A stretch of DNA of 64,000 nucleotides. Origin: Pseudophaeomoniella oleicola. Its lineage: Eukaryota; Ascomycota; Eurotiomycetes; Phaeomoniellales; Phaeomoniellaceae. Positions 44,436-55,090 of this stretch are shown in pieces. The position numbers and the translations under genes were made by a program. Numbering within the stretch: position 1 is the stretch's first letter; each line of letters begins with the position of its first letter. The stretch covers positions 6,850-70,849 of the forward strand of contig QWDQ01000059.1 of NCBI GenBank assembly GCA_003868215.1, written 5' to 3'. The notes below the pieces were generated by a model. The model ran no database searches. It saw only the letters and a program-made list of their open reading frames with translations, and had not been told where the DNA came from.

Positions 44436-47400
44436 TGCAACTCAGTCCCCAAAAGAGAAATGCATGTGCCAGCACAGGAACAATAGTTGTCATAAATCAA
44501 GGCTCTTGAAGGCCTGATGGTCGTCAAAACAACAAGACAGTTGCGTTTCAAAGTGACAAGCGGAGTTGATTGATTGTTGTGATACTGGGTTGTCGTTATA
44601 CACCAATTCGAGTGAACTCGAAACGCGTTTTGCGCTGGGCTGATTGGCTGATGACGTGTAAGGGTACTTGCGTGGACTACGTGAGACCGGGGTTCGTCTA
44701 AATCTCGATCGTCAAGCAAGAGGGGTCGAAGCTGAAACGAAGGACTGGAGACACAGATGACAAGTATGAAGTGATTGAGCCGTTGAGAAAACTTGGGCTG
44801 GAGATATCGAGGGAAGGGATTACGATGAGTAAAGAAAGATCGTGTTTGGAAAGTAGAGAACAGTGGCACATTTACATGATGGCAATCTCATTTCGTGTTG
44901 TGACACACGTCGCTCCCACGGTAAAAGGCAATCAGAACCAGCTGCAGGATAGTATAGATCTTACCCATCGGTTTCTTGTCACCCGCACCGAGTGGCTAGG
45001 ATACTGTATACTGGGGATGCGGATTGGCCAGACGAGGATTTCTTGGGGCTGATGAGTGCGTGTCTTGCAGGTGGGCAGGCTAAGTTCACCGGAAGTGTGG
45101 AACACGAAGATGAGCCGACACCAAGAACAAGGTAACACCCTGTAAAAGGCCTGGTGGTCCCATTGCTCAAGCCAATCAATCAACCAATGTCAATCTGACC
45201 CGATGTATCGCAAGTCTCCTCTGCAAGCCTTGATGGGGCGGGCTGATTGAAAGTGACATGGGAACGGTCAATTAATCGCGACAAAAGAGGAAGTCAAATA
45301 AATCCCGACTGCCACCAATGCCCAAAGGATGCCGTTCTAAAAAAGAACCATCGATGGACTGGAGTACTCCAAGGCTCAAAATCAATAACAATAACGCAAG
45401 GGGGGAGCAGCGTCTGTAGCTAGAGTAGTTACCCGTCTTCCACGTTTCCCAATTGGTATTGTTATGTTATGAGCTGCACGGAGAACAAAGAGAAACACCT
45501 TACGGCTGGTCGATTTGCTAATTTCGTATTCTCGTATGATTGGATAGGTAGCGACAACAATGGTTTGTCGTTGTTGGGTCTAATGGAGCCATAGTTCAGC
45601 GAAATTGGCCGACTAAAAGGATTTTCACGCCAGAAATCCAAGGACCAGGATCTCAAATAGCGGCGATCTTCTTGCGGATTTGCAACTTTATCATCCCCAT
45701 TGCTGAATTGCATCTCTGCCTGTTTGTCACCGTCGCTGGATATAGGCGAACTGGCTTTAATGAGAAGGGTGTCGCGGGGTTTAGTCGCTGAAGACAATGC
45801 TCTTCGTTCCATTCCGAAGCAACGAGGGGAGTGTTTATTGTGGTTAGAGATCGTATTGTGAAATCCGAGCGCTGAGCTGAGCGAACCCACAACGTTGAAG
45901 CTATCATTCAGCCAAACGGTCGCCTACTACGTAGTAAATCCTAGGTCAAATGGACCGGTTCAGGTGGACGTGTTTCAGTGGTGAGTGGGCGCACTTGGCC
46001 CTGTGAATTCTCCTATGACGATCAATATTGAACGGACACATCGACATCGGCCTTCTCAACTCTGGAGCAAACCAAGTCCAATCCTATGGCACCACACCAC
46101 AAGTAATGCTGTCAATGCAAGAATAAGAATCACCGTGGACTTGGCTTGTTTTACTTCCAAATCCAAGAACTCTTGTTATGCAAGTCACAGCCACACTCTC
46201 AACAAGCATACAACGTAATACACCGAAGAGAAGATCCACGAAACACTTGAGCCCTACTTACCTCGCCCCTCTCGCTTGAGCCAAATGGCGTCGATGTACC
46301 CGCAACTTCCAGTCAACCTGAGTGGCATAACCTCAGGTATATGGAAATGGGCAAACCGACGTCATCGGTAACTATTCTCTTTTCATAAGCAGGCGTTCAG
46401 CGCCTAGAAATATCTCTTGGAATGCAAAAGTTCTGGATTCGTAGTGCTCGCAACCTGTTCGGGTATGATTTGTATGGCGTTCCACATGCGACCCGACGTT
46501 GAATTACTACTTCGAGTAACCTCATGAATTGGTGCAGTCATCCTGCACATGCTGCGCAAGACCGAGGCACGATAATGTGAAAGCATGGTTCTACATTCTC
46601 AAGTACGGTCATCCTGTCGGTCTACTCGAAGCAGATCCTCCAACGAATGCGGATTTTGCTGTATGTCTTATCTGCAAGCTGCACCTCAGTCTGCGTTCGC
46701 TGCATTCATTGATCCTAAGATTAGGTCGAGCGACTTTCTTAGCCACGAAAGCCAATACTCTTGACCCGTTCGGCCTTGCGCGTGACCAAACGTGAACGTC
46801 AGATACATGTGTACGCAAGCCCATGTGGGTACTTCGCAACTCTCCAATTCTCAATTTTCCATTTTCCATTTGCCAGCTGTACTTGCGCTCAAGCATCACG
46901 CCTGTGGCGCGTTCGCGAAGGACATATGCCCAAAAGAAATGCCTAGTTCGTGGATATGCGATCTGTACTGTAGGCAGGCTCGCTTCAGGCGATTGCTGCA
47001 GTTCACTGGGAGAGGATGTGTCAAAGACAGGAAGTCTTTGCTCGTTGGTATACCAACATGGATGGCGAGCCGAGCGAAGACTTTACTGCTCCATCGTAGC
47101 TGTTATCGAGGCAATTTAAGCCAACTCGGTCATGAACTTGGCGCAGTTAGAGCGCAAGTGGTCGAATACCTCAAGTGTTGATCCAACAGTCCTATCTTAT
47201 AGCCAGTGGAAAGCGGCGATGCCTGCCCATAATCGTTTTCTGTTTCTCCCTCTTTCAAACAGAGAAAAGAGGTAGGCGACTACCCAGATGAAAGATGCGC
47301 AGAAAATTTCAAGAAAGAGGAAGAAGAAGTGAAAAAGAGGAAAGAATATTGGAAATCGGACACAAGAGCGCATCGAGGTTTCGTCAATATCAACCCGAGA

Positions 47401-49336
47401 GCATTGGTCAGGACAGCCAAAAGCGCTTGAAGAGCCAGGATGATCACAGCAATGAAGTACGAACTGAAACCACACAGTACACGCGAGGGTGTTTCAGAGC
47501 GAGAGAGATGCACTCGAATTTCTTGGTCTCACGACGCACTGCATCGATTACAAGCAGCATTGACACTTCATACGAGCAGCATCGCAACGACAGCTCGTCC
47601 TACTCGCGATCAACAGCATTCCTTCACTATCCCCTCCTTTCTGATCAGCAAACTCAACGAGATGCTGAGTGGTCGATTTGCAAGATCTGCTCCCAATATC
47701 AGGGAGGAGATGTCTATCATTACGTCTCAAGAAAATTGCAGACTTGGAGAATCTCAAGCCAATTCCGCACTCTATGGCCACGCGTTTTGCTCAGTCGACT
47801 GAGCTGTGAGGATGCGTATCACATATTCGTGAAATGGTTCAATCAGCCGTTGACTTACATGGAGATGATTGCGCTTTGCAACAGCTAAATGTTTACCTAG
47901 GTAAGCATTACTTACTGTACAGAGGGTGCAATTGTCCGATATTTAACCGCACTCATTCATGCTTTCCATTACCACTGCCATTACCCATACCTAAGGGGTT
48001 AGGAAACTCATCACACAGTATTACGAGGTCTATGCCCAGGACTAAGTTAGCATCGGAGACAGAACCAGTTTCTCGTAAGTCTGGCAAGTATTTCCCTGCA
48101 CGTGAGCCATAATATCAGAGAGGATGGGTTGCATCGCAATGGTGATACGGCCATGTCCGCCGAATTAGACGAACGAGAGGCCCAGAGCGGCCCAATAATT
48201 TTGGACGAATTCCGCCTGCGTTGAATGTTCCAGTGTATCGTTATTGGGACACGGCACGATGGTCAAGGGTAGCATTCAGCAGTAGAAGCCTATTAGATAG
48301 AGGTGAGTTTGCTTTCTCGAGCACTGTCCGCATGTTGTTGTGGCAATTCTTCAATGAAATCTCCTTGTAATATGTATTACTATGGCAGAGTTGAGTTACA
48401 TCCGCAATCGCTCGAGTAACTTATCATCTATCAGGGAGATTCCCAAAAAAAGGGTCCAAGGAGCAATTGGACTGGGTACCATCTCGCCATATCCAGCGAG
48501 TCCAGGTGTTTCCAAGGATGAAGGGTCGGCATTGACAGGTCCGATGTATGGAGAGATACCGTTGCACTTTCTTTCTGCTCTCGATCTTCAACTTTCCTTT
48601 GCCGGTCCTTTCTTTAACTTAGTAGCTAAGTTAAGTCCTCAACGCTCAATGCGACCATCTCCATTTGCTTGTCGTGATAAGGCAACTCGCAAGTGAGGAC
48701 CCATGTGAATTAGCCCTTGCGGATGGATTTCCCATGTAACGTTACAAGCTCCACGTTACGACATCACCTTCTCCAGCCAAAGTCAACTGGGCCAATGGAA
48801 TCAGCCCCAACACCCAAGTCACTGAACGATACTGCTGCTAGATTTGTCCATTTGATATCGTAAGGACAAAACAAATAGGAAAAAGCAAGGGAAAAAGAGG
48901 ATCAGAAGGTGAAAGCTCTTACTATACCCATACTACCACGACGAGCCCCTAACTAACGTCGTGCTTGACTCTACCAGCAAACTGTCGCTCCGGCACTCCC
49001 TTTTCCCCACCAAAGCCACGAACATCCTACCTACCGTATCCCTGCCTTGTCTCATCGTCTTTCCGCCAGATGCTCCGCCGTTGTAAAGTCAGACTACATT
49101 ATGCGACACTCGTTGCCAATACTGCAACCTCTTCCGCCGCTTTGTGACCTTGGGACTCGTGCAGCGGAACATCGAGGGTTCACCACATGCTGCCACCCTC
49201 GCCTATCCGCGGCTCCGTCAACCTGCACGATACCTCTCATAGCCCAGCGACATATAGTGGACAGTGCCACATAGAGGTCGCTGGAGAACATCACAAACTT
49301 CGAAAACTGGTGTTCGATGATATGTTCGTATAGAAG
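44436..49336. other. Gene-poor 4.9-kb region
   Basis: Nothing here can be supported as a gene. The longest frames are 45462-45890 (minus, opening on GTG, 142 codons), 47295-47888 (plus, 197 codons, polar and basic with no family motif) and a hydrophobic minus frame at 47280-47513 (77 codons). A TACTACGTAGTA palindrome lies near 45925. The last part is the promoter of the hexokinase-like gene; it holds one CACAAA (49292-49297), the core of the NDT80 target, about 40 bases before the ATG. Confidence 0.5.
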
Positions 49337-50929
49337 ATGGTGCTAACATTTCTCCAGACGCTCTGGAGGGCGTTGGAGACAGTGTTGGCCTGCCCAGCAG
49401 CTCTTTTAGGCTTATCGAGCCGGCAGTCATCAAGAGATGGATTAATATCAAGGCGCTCGTTGACGGAGTTGGAGGCTGAGATCAGGCAACAATTCACGGC
49501 GTCTCTAGCGACTACCGACTTGCTGTTCCTATCTACTCGGATGCAGAGACAATACCGCGAAAAGCTGCAATCAAGCCCACACTGCATGCTCCCATCTTAC
49601 AACCACACATTGCCTTCTGGAAATGAGATGGGCACATATCTCGCCCTCGATGTGGGCGGCTCTACCTTCAGGGTTGCTTTAGTTTCATTGGCCGGGAGAG
49701 CACAGGGTCAAGAGGCTCTCAAGATTGTCCGCATGACTTCAACAGCCATTGATGAACGAGTACGCTCGTTGGAGGGACAGAAGTTTTTTGACTGGATGGC
49801 AAGCAGGATCAAATCCACCCTGATGGAAGGGCCAGGTGTTGACGGACCTGAACACACATTACCGATTGGGTTATCTTGGAGTTTCCCGATTGAGCAGACA
49901 TCTATCCGTGGTGGCAAGGTTCAAAATATGGGCAAGGGCTTCAATTGTTCCAAGGGGACCCTTGGTCAAGACCTGGGCCAATTAATCGAGGCTGCCTGTT
50001 CGCGGGTGGGGTTGAACGTCCGCATTGACGCGATTGTCAACGACTCATCAGCGGCATTGTTGTCTAAGGCCTACCTTGACCCATTCGCTTCAATGTCTTT
50101 GATCCTTGGCACAGGCATGAACAGCGCCGTACATATGCCGGTCTCTCAGATTGGCCGCGAGAAGCTTTTAAGGCGGCGCCCCTCGTGGCATGCTCGAGCG
50201 GAAAGGGTCATTACCAATACGGAATTGTCCATGTTCGGTGGTAGTGGCATCCTACCGCGCTCTCGATTTGACGATTTACTTAACCAATCGCATCCTCTTC
50301 CTGACTTTCAGCCTTTGGAATATATGACCACGGGACGATACCTGGGCGAAATCTTCCGTTTGATCTGCTTAGAAGCAATCGAGACAGCGGGCCTGTTCCA
50401 AGGTGCGCTTCCGAATTCAATAACAATACCCTACACATTAGACACCGCATTCCTAGCGATTCTCGAATCCGATACAACGCCGAACATGTCAAGAGCTACA
50501 GCATATCTTGAAAAGACACTTGCGTTCACCACTCTGCCCTCTCTTGAAGATCTATCATTCCTTCGCGCCGTCGCTGAGTGCGTCTCCACAAGGGCAGCTG
50601 CATATCTTGCAGTAAGCATCCACGCTTTGTGGGCGATAGGCCGAGATTCCGAAGACCAAAAGGGGCTTCCCACGGGCATAGACAAGACGACTATTGCCTG
50701 CGATGGCAGTGTCATCAATAAGTACCCAGGCTTCAGAGATATGTGCGAGTCATACATTGCCAGCATGATTTCGAAAGACGAGAGAACAAGTTCCATTTTA
50801 CCCGAGATCCACCTCGAACCAGCCAACGAGGCTCCAATTCTGGGAGCCGCCGTTGCTGTTGCCGTCTGTGAGGCCGAACCTCCATCATCGTCGTCATCAT
50901 CATCATCACCATCCTCCTCACCATTATAA
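49337..50929 (+). CDS. hxk3: Hexokinase-family kinase, probable N-acetylglucosamine kinase
   Basis: A 530-residue hexokinase-family protein, single exon. In fungal GlcNAc clusters the divergent hexokinase HXK3 phosphorylates GlcNAc to GlcNAc-6-phosphate; adjacency to the deacetylase supports that role here. Motifs: phosphate-1 loop LALDVGGSTFR (102-112), sugar-binding WSFPIEQTS (181-189), VNDSSAALL with the catalytic-base Asp236, LILGTGMN (255-262) and adenosine site ACDGSVINKYPGF (about 454-466). The N-terminus (MVLTFLQTLWRALETVLACP) is unusually hydrophobic for a cytosolic hexokinase, like a membrane-associating helix. The C-terminus ends in a poly-Ser tail from TCA/TCG repeats. It is convergent with the deacetylase gene. 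Confidence 0.92.
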   Translation: MVLTFLQTLWRALETVLACPAALLGLSSRQSSRDGLISRRSLTELEAEIRQQFTASLATTDLLFLSTRMQRQYREKLQSSPHCMLPSYNHTLPSGNEMGTYLALDVGGSTFRVALVSLAGRAQGQEALKIVRMTSTAIDERVRSLEGQKFFDWMASRIKSTLMEGPGVDGPEHTLPIGLSWSFPIEQTSIRGGKVQNMGKGFNCSKGTLGQDLGQLIEAACSRVGLNVRIDAIVNDSSAALLSKAYLDPFASMSLILGTGMNSAVHMPVSQIGREKLLRRRPSWHARAERVITNTELSMFGGSGILPRSRFDDLLNQSHPLPDFQPLEYMTTGRYLGEIFRLICLEAIETAGLFQGALPNSITIPYTLDTAFLAILESDTTPNMSRATAYLEKTLAFTTLPSLEDLSFLRAVAECVSTRAAAYLAVSIHALWAIGRDSEDQKGLPTGIDKTTIACDGSVINKYPGFRDMCESYIASMISKDERTSSILPEIHLEPANEAPILGAAVAVAVCEAEPPSSSSSSSSPSSSPL

Positions 50930-51605
50930 ACTACGCATGTCAAGAGAATTCTAGACTACGTGACCTCCTTTCTCGAAGTACCATGTATCTTCAATTGAGT
51001 CGGACGGTCTTCGAATCAGGTGATCCTAATATTTTGCATATAAAATGCCACCAGCGCACAACACATAGCAGCGGCGGTGGCGGCAATAGCATTGCATTTT
51101 CCAGCGAAACGGGGAATATTAAACACTGGCGTTTTCTATTGTATTCTTTTCCTCAACTGGAGATGGGATGTATCGATGTATTTATTGGCATCAAGGTAAC
51201 CCAAATCTACCTAGTCAGTCCATCTAAGAAAAGAACGTCTTTCTTCAATTAAATAGATTCAACTTCATCCAATAAACTCAATGGTGAATGAATTGGGACT
51301 TTCTAACTACCTCTTTCCTTCCGGGCCGTAACTCCCACTTTCCCCCTTTTCCTTTTCTGGGTATGTATGCAGTTACAACTCGTCATTGATAGGCGGAGAT
51401 GAGAGATATTTAAGGTAAGAAAGAATTTTGTCTCTTAAGACGATTGATATGGGTATTTTTTTTATAGAAGTCAAGTGAGTATTATTTTAGTATAGTAGTA
51501 TTCATGGGGATATCATTCATAATTATTATATACAGACCAGAACAAAGAACCCCCCCTCTCCTCTCTCTCTCTCTCTCTCTCTCTAAACTTGTTCTAAATC
51601 AAAAT
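50930..51605. other. Convergent intergenic region with CT microsatellite
   Basis: Shared 3' flank of the kinase and deacetylase genes. A TCTC run lies at about 51555-51585. No gene is supported. Confidence 0.65.
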
Positions 51606-53033
51606 CTAAGCACGATAAACATCCCTCCCGAATTTCCACACGCCGCACACCTTCAACCCATCCGCGTCGACCGCGACCTCGCCCCCGATCCCCCGGTCCT
51701 CCAACACAACGAGATCAGCATCCATCCCGCCGTCAAGCCCGCCCTTGACATCGTCGCAGCCGAGCATGCGTGCGGGCGTACGGGTCACGCACGCGACCGC
51801 CTCGGGGACGCCGACGCGGGTCCAGCGGCGGAAGTTGTTGACGCATTCGAGCAGCGAGACGGCGGAGCCGGCGATGCGGTTGTTGCGGGTGAGCGTGAGG
51901 ACGCTGCCGCGCTTTTGGATCGTGTCGTTGTTGGTGTAGGGGTAGATGCCGTCGGGGAGGCCGGAGAGGGGCATCGCGTCGGTGACGAGGATGGTGCCGG
52001 TTGGGTGGGAGGAGTGGGCGAGGGCGAGCGTGGTGGGGTGTAGGTGGATGCCGTCGGCGATTAGGCCGAAGAAGGGGCGGAAGATTTCTTCGGAGGTGGT
52101 CGTGGGCGTGGACGTGGTCGTGGTCGTGCTCGAGTTGGGGTTTGGAGAGCGGATTGGGGAGGAGATTGGGGTTGATGAGGAGGGTTGGGAGTGGTTTCCC
52201 AGGAGGCCGAAGATGCCTGGATCGCGATGGCCGAAGGGGAGCATGGCGTTGAAGAGATGGGTTATCATCGTGGCGCCCTGGGAGACGGCGTACAGGGCTT
52301 GTTCGTAGCTGGCGGTGGTGTGCCCGATCGAATAGATGCGGTTGTACTGGGTGAGCGCGGGAATGAGTTCGGACATGGCCCCGAGTTCTGGAGCAGCGGT
52401 TATCTCTCGAACTCGCGGTGGAAGTAGTGTGGTGGTCGAATCTGCGGAGGTGGACTTTGCGGGTCGAGGGTATAGATTCTCTGCGCCATACATGTCCTCG
52501 ACGTCAGCGAGAGAGTTGGCAACCCGCAAAACATCAAGACTGTGAATTCCATTCTTGCTGGACGATATGAAGGGCCCTTCGACATGCGCGCCAAGTGACT
52601 CTGCGTTGTCTAGAGGGTTCCGTGACAGCCCCGAGGGCCCAAGATGGGGGAGCACTTTGTGATAAACCTCTCGAAATGAACTGACGACGGTCGGCAGATA
52701 TGACGTGACCCCGTTTTCTATCAAGTGTCTGTTGACTTTCTTCAACCCTTTCTCGTATTCCTCAGGTGTTTCTCGAGGCACCGAGAAATTAAACCCGGCA
52801 GCGCCGTTCAGCTGTGCATCGATAAACCCCGGGGCTATTATCTTCCCGCCCAAATCAATTGTCTGATCGGGCGTCACAAAGCTGCCGTAAAATGCTTCCT
52901 GGCTCTTCAGGATCTTGCCCGTCGCTGCGTCTATCCACAAGTCTTCCTGTACCAATTTGTTGCCCTTCACCAGCAAGCAGTTCGTAAATTTCGTGACGCG
53001 AATTTCCGTGGGGTCGATAAGAGCTGAAGGCAT
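51606..53033 (-). CDS. dac1: N-acetylglucosamine-6-phosphate deacetylase
   Basis: Removes acetate from GlcNAc-6-phosphate to give glucosamine-6-phosphate. Amidohydrolase family, NagA type, 475 residues from the ATG at 53033 (MPSALIDPTEIRV); the frame runs further upstream but without a better ATG. Motifs: PGFIDAQLNGAAG near 68-80, metal-binding Glu152 in AHVEGPF, then PELGAM, the metal His in SIGHTTASYEQA and THLFNAM, and the catalytic Asp in LVTDAMPLSG. Between GIFGLLGNH and FFGLIADGIHLHP there is a low-complexity Ser/Thr/Pro insert of about 45 residues, coded by GT-rich repeats; most relatives are much shorter there. Convergent with the kinase and divergent from the UNC93-type transporter. 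Confidence 0.95.
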   Translation of the reverse strand: MPSALIDPTEIRVTKFTNCLLVKGNKLVQEDLWIDAATGKILKSQEAFYGSFVTPDQTIDLGGKIIAPGFIDAQLNGAAGFNFSVPRETPEEYEKGLKKVNRHLIENGVTSYLPTVVSSFREVYHKVLPHLGPSGLSRNPLDNAESLGAHVEGPFISSSKNGIHSLDVLRVANSLADVEDMYGAENLYPRPAKSTSADSTTTLLPPRVREITAAPELGAMSELIPALTQYNRIYSIGHTTASYEQALYAVSQGATMITHLFNAMLPFGHRDPGIFGLLGNHSQPSSSTPISSPIRSPNPNSSTTTTTSTPTTTSEEIFRPFFGLIADGIHLHPTTLALAHSSHPTGTILVTDAMPLSGLPDGIYPYTNNDTIQKRGSVLTLTRNNRIAGSAVSLLECVNNFRRWTRVGVPEAVACVTRTPARMLGCDDVKGGLDGGMDADLVVLEDRGIGGEVAVDADGLKVCGVWKFGRDVYRA

Positions 53034-55090
53034 GATTACAATGGCAAACACCGCAAATCTTCTATTTTCGTGAAATTGAAACAGAAAAAATATCACACCT
53101 TTGGAAAGAAAAGAGTTGGCTTTGGTCAGTATTTGTGGCAAGGATCGCATATATCTATTCTAGACAATCATCGGAACATGGCACATGAAGTTAACTTTTT
53201 TTTATCTGCATTGGACCTACCATTGAAGGTGTACATCTCCATTGCTCAGCCTATAACAGGATAAATCTCGGTCACGATCCGGCATCGCATTCTAGAAGAC
53301 TTAGGGTTAAGTTCCCGTAACCAGTAACCACCAGGGCAACCATAAGGGCAACCGTAAGGGCAACCATGAGGGTAAGCAGCCATGTCGCCTTAACACAGTT
53401 CAATGGCCGATGACCGATGGCCGATGGATTGATGGTTGGATTGATGGCCATGTGTCGCTTTGTCAGTCAGAAGAGGGGTCCAGCGATGAACAAAGAGAGT
53501 CAGTCATCACACCACGGTTTAACCCAACAGTGGTATTGGGAGCATAGGACAAGCCCGTAACAGGTAACCCAAGGCCGATAAGCGTAAACTTCTCTGGCGA
53601 TAAAGGAAGGGCCAGACTGATGGACAAATGAAGGAGCCGGATTGAGGGTCGAGGGGGTCCAGGGCTCGCAGGTAGTGAAACGGTAGTATCCTAGTCGTCG
53701 GGTGGAGGGTGAACAATGAAGCGATGTTACCCTAAGTCACTCCGCTGTCCAGTGGAGAACGGCTGTTCTCAATGGTTGCATTGTGGCATCGACGAGATCA
53801 GTTGGAAAGGGAAAAGGAATGGAAATGAGCATGGAACATCATCAAGTAGTAAAGGTAGGTACGTAGGTATCCGAATGCCACCTTGTTATCTCGACGTTTG
53901 TAAATGAATCCTCTCCTTCTTTGTATGTTTCGTTCTGTCTCTCTCTCTCAATGTGTCTCTCTGACATTATCAGACAATCAATCAATAGATCCAATATAAT
54001 ATTCGATCACTTATCGATCTGTGTCAATTTTACTTGTGGTTGACCTAGGTATCTACGTATCTTCATGACATTACTGTATTATTGGAACTATCACATAATG
54101 CGGAAATTGATCATTAGTGGATGTGAGCTGTACGTACTACGATAGTACTACCTAATTATATGTTTATATGATCCTTCGCTGGGATGTTTGGTGTTTACGA
54201 TGTAGCAAGCCATGGGTCATCCCGGCACCAAATCAACCTCTTCCAGTGAAAGAATAGCCATGAAGCAATACCCAGACTATAGGCTATAGGCCCTATCTTC
54301 TTCTGCTTTAGCTGCGATGAACAGCTTGAACAGCGTAGGGATCTTTACCTAGATACCCTCTCCTTGGCCTAGCGCCTAGCGTACCCTTTAATTAAAGAGA
54401 TCCGCTGTCCCACCTGGTAAACCACGGTACTGTACTGTAAACATGCCGAAATCGCCCACTATTCCTCAGGCACTTTATCCTGGAATCTCCTTTACCACAC
54501 TTACTGACCGACAGACTGACCCGACTACTAATCGTTGCTAGTCACTTATCAACCACCTTTCCAGACCCCCTGATATCAACCGGGCCACATTCTGATTGCT
54601 TCTCTCGCTCCGTGATATGACAAGGGAAGCTTTGACCGGAATCGACCAGTGATCGCTTGCATGGCTATCGCAGGAATCCACTGGAGCTCGTTCCCGGCAC
54701 CCTTGCAATGGACACTACAGCTTCCTATCTCTTGTTCTAGTCGACTTCTTCATCCATTCGCGCGTGGCTGACCCAACTGTCCCATCCATGAACTTGAATC
54801 CTCCGTAACCTCACCTTTGGAGCCGCTCCTACCTTTCGTTCGCGTGTTACGAGTGAGTGTAACTGTATTATCAGAAGCCGAGGGTTCCAGATCCAGCCCA
54901 TCCACTTGGAACACCTCCTGGGACACCTTCAACGCACCTCCGCACTTAATATAAGCACGTCCTCTCTCCCATAGACGATCCCACCTGTTCGGGTCTCTCT
55001 TCTCTTCTAGCAAGCAACCGCATACACCCTTCTTCCTCTCTACTTGTCCCATAGCTGTTCGTCCCCCGTTGTTCTCAGTCTCTGCGTACA
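53034..55090. promoter_or_regulatory. Divergent upstream region, deacetylase / UNC93-type transporter
   Basis: Two kilobases between divergent genes. A GGGCAACC-type repeat (about 53332-53372, four imperfect copies) lies near the deacetylase side. TACCTA/AGGTA palindromes are at 53855-53870, 54043-54060 and 54345-54355. The last 150 bases before the transporter ATG are pyrimidine-rich, a common fungal leader type. No gene is supported. Confidence 0.5.
53332..53376 (+). repeat. Imperfect tandem repeat, AGGGCAACCATA-type
   Basis: Four imperfect copies of an about 12-base unit (variants of agggcaaccataa) in the deacetylase upstream region. Confidence 0.75.

Noticed and set aside
47280-47513. 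Hydrophobic minus-strand frame that looks like membrane helices
   Set aside because: Only 77 codons, no ATG-supported continuation, and no splice sites that extend it; kept only as a hint in the gene-poor region.
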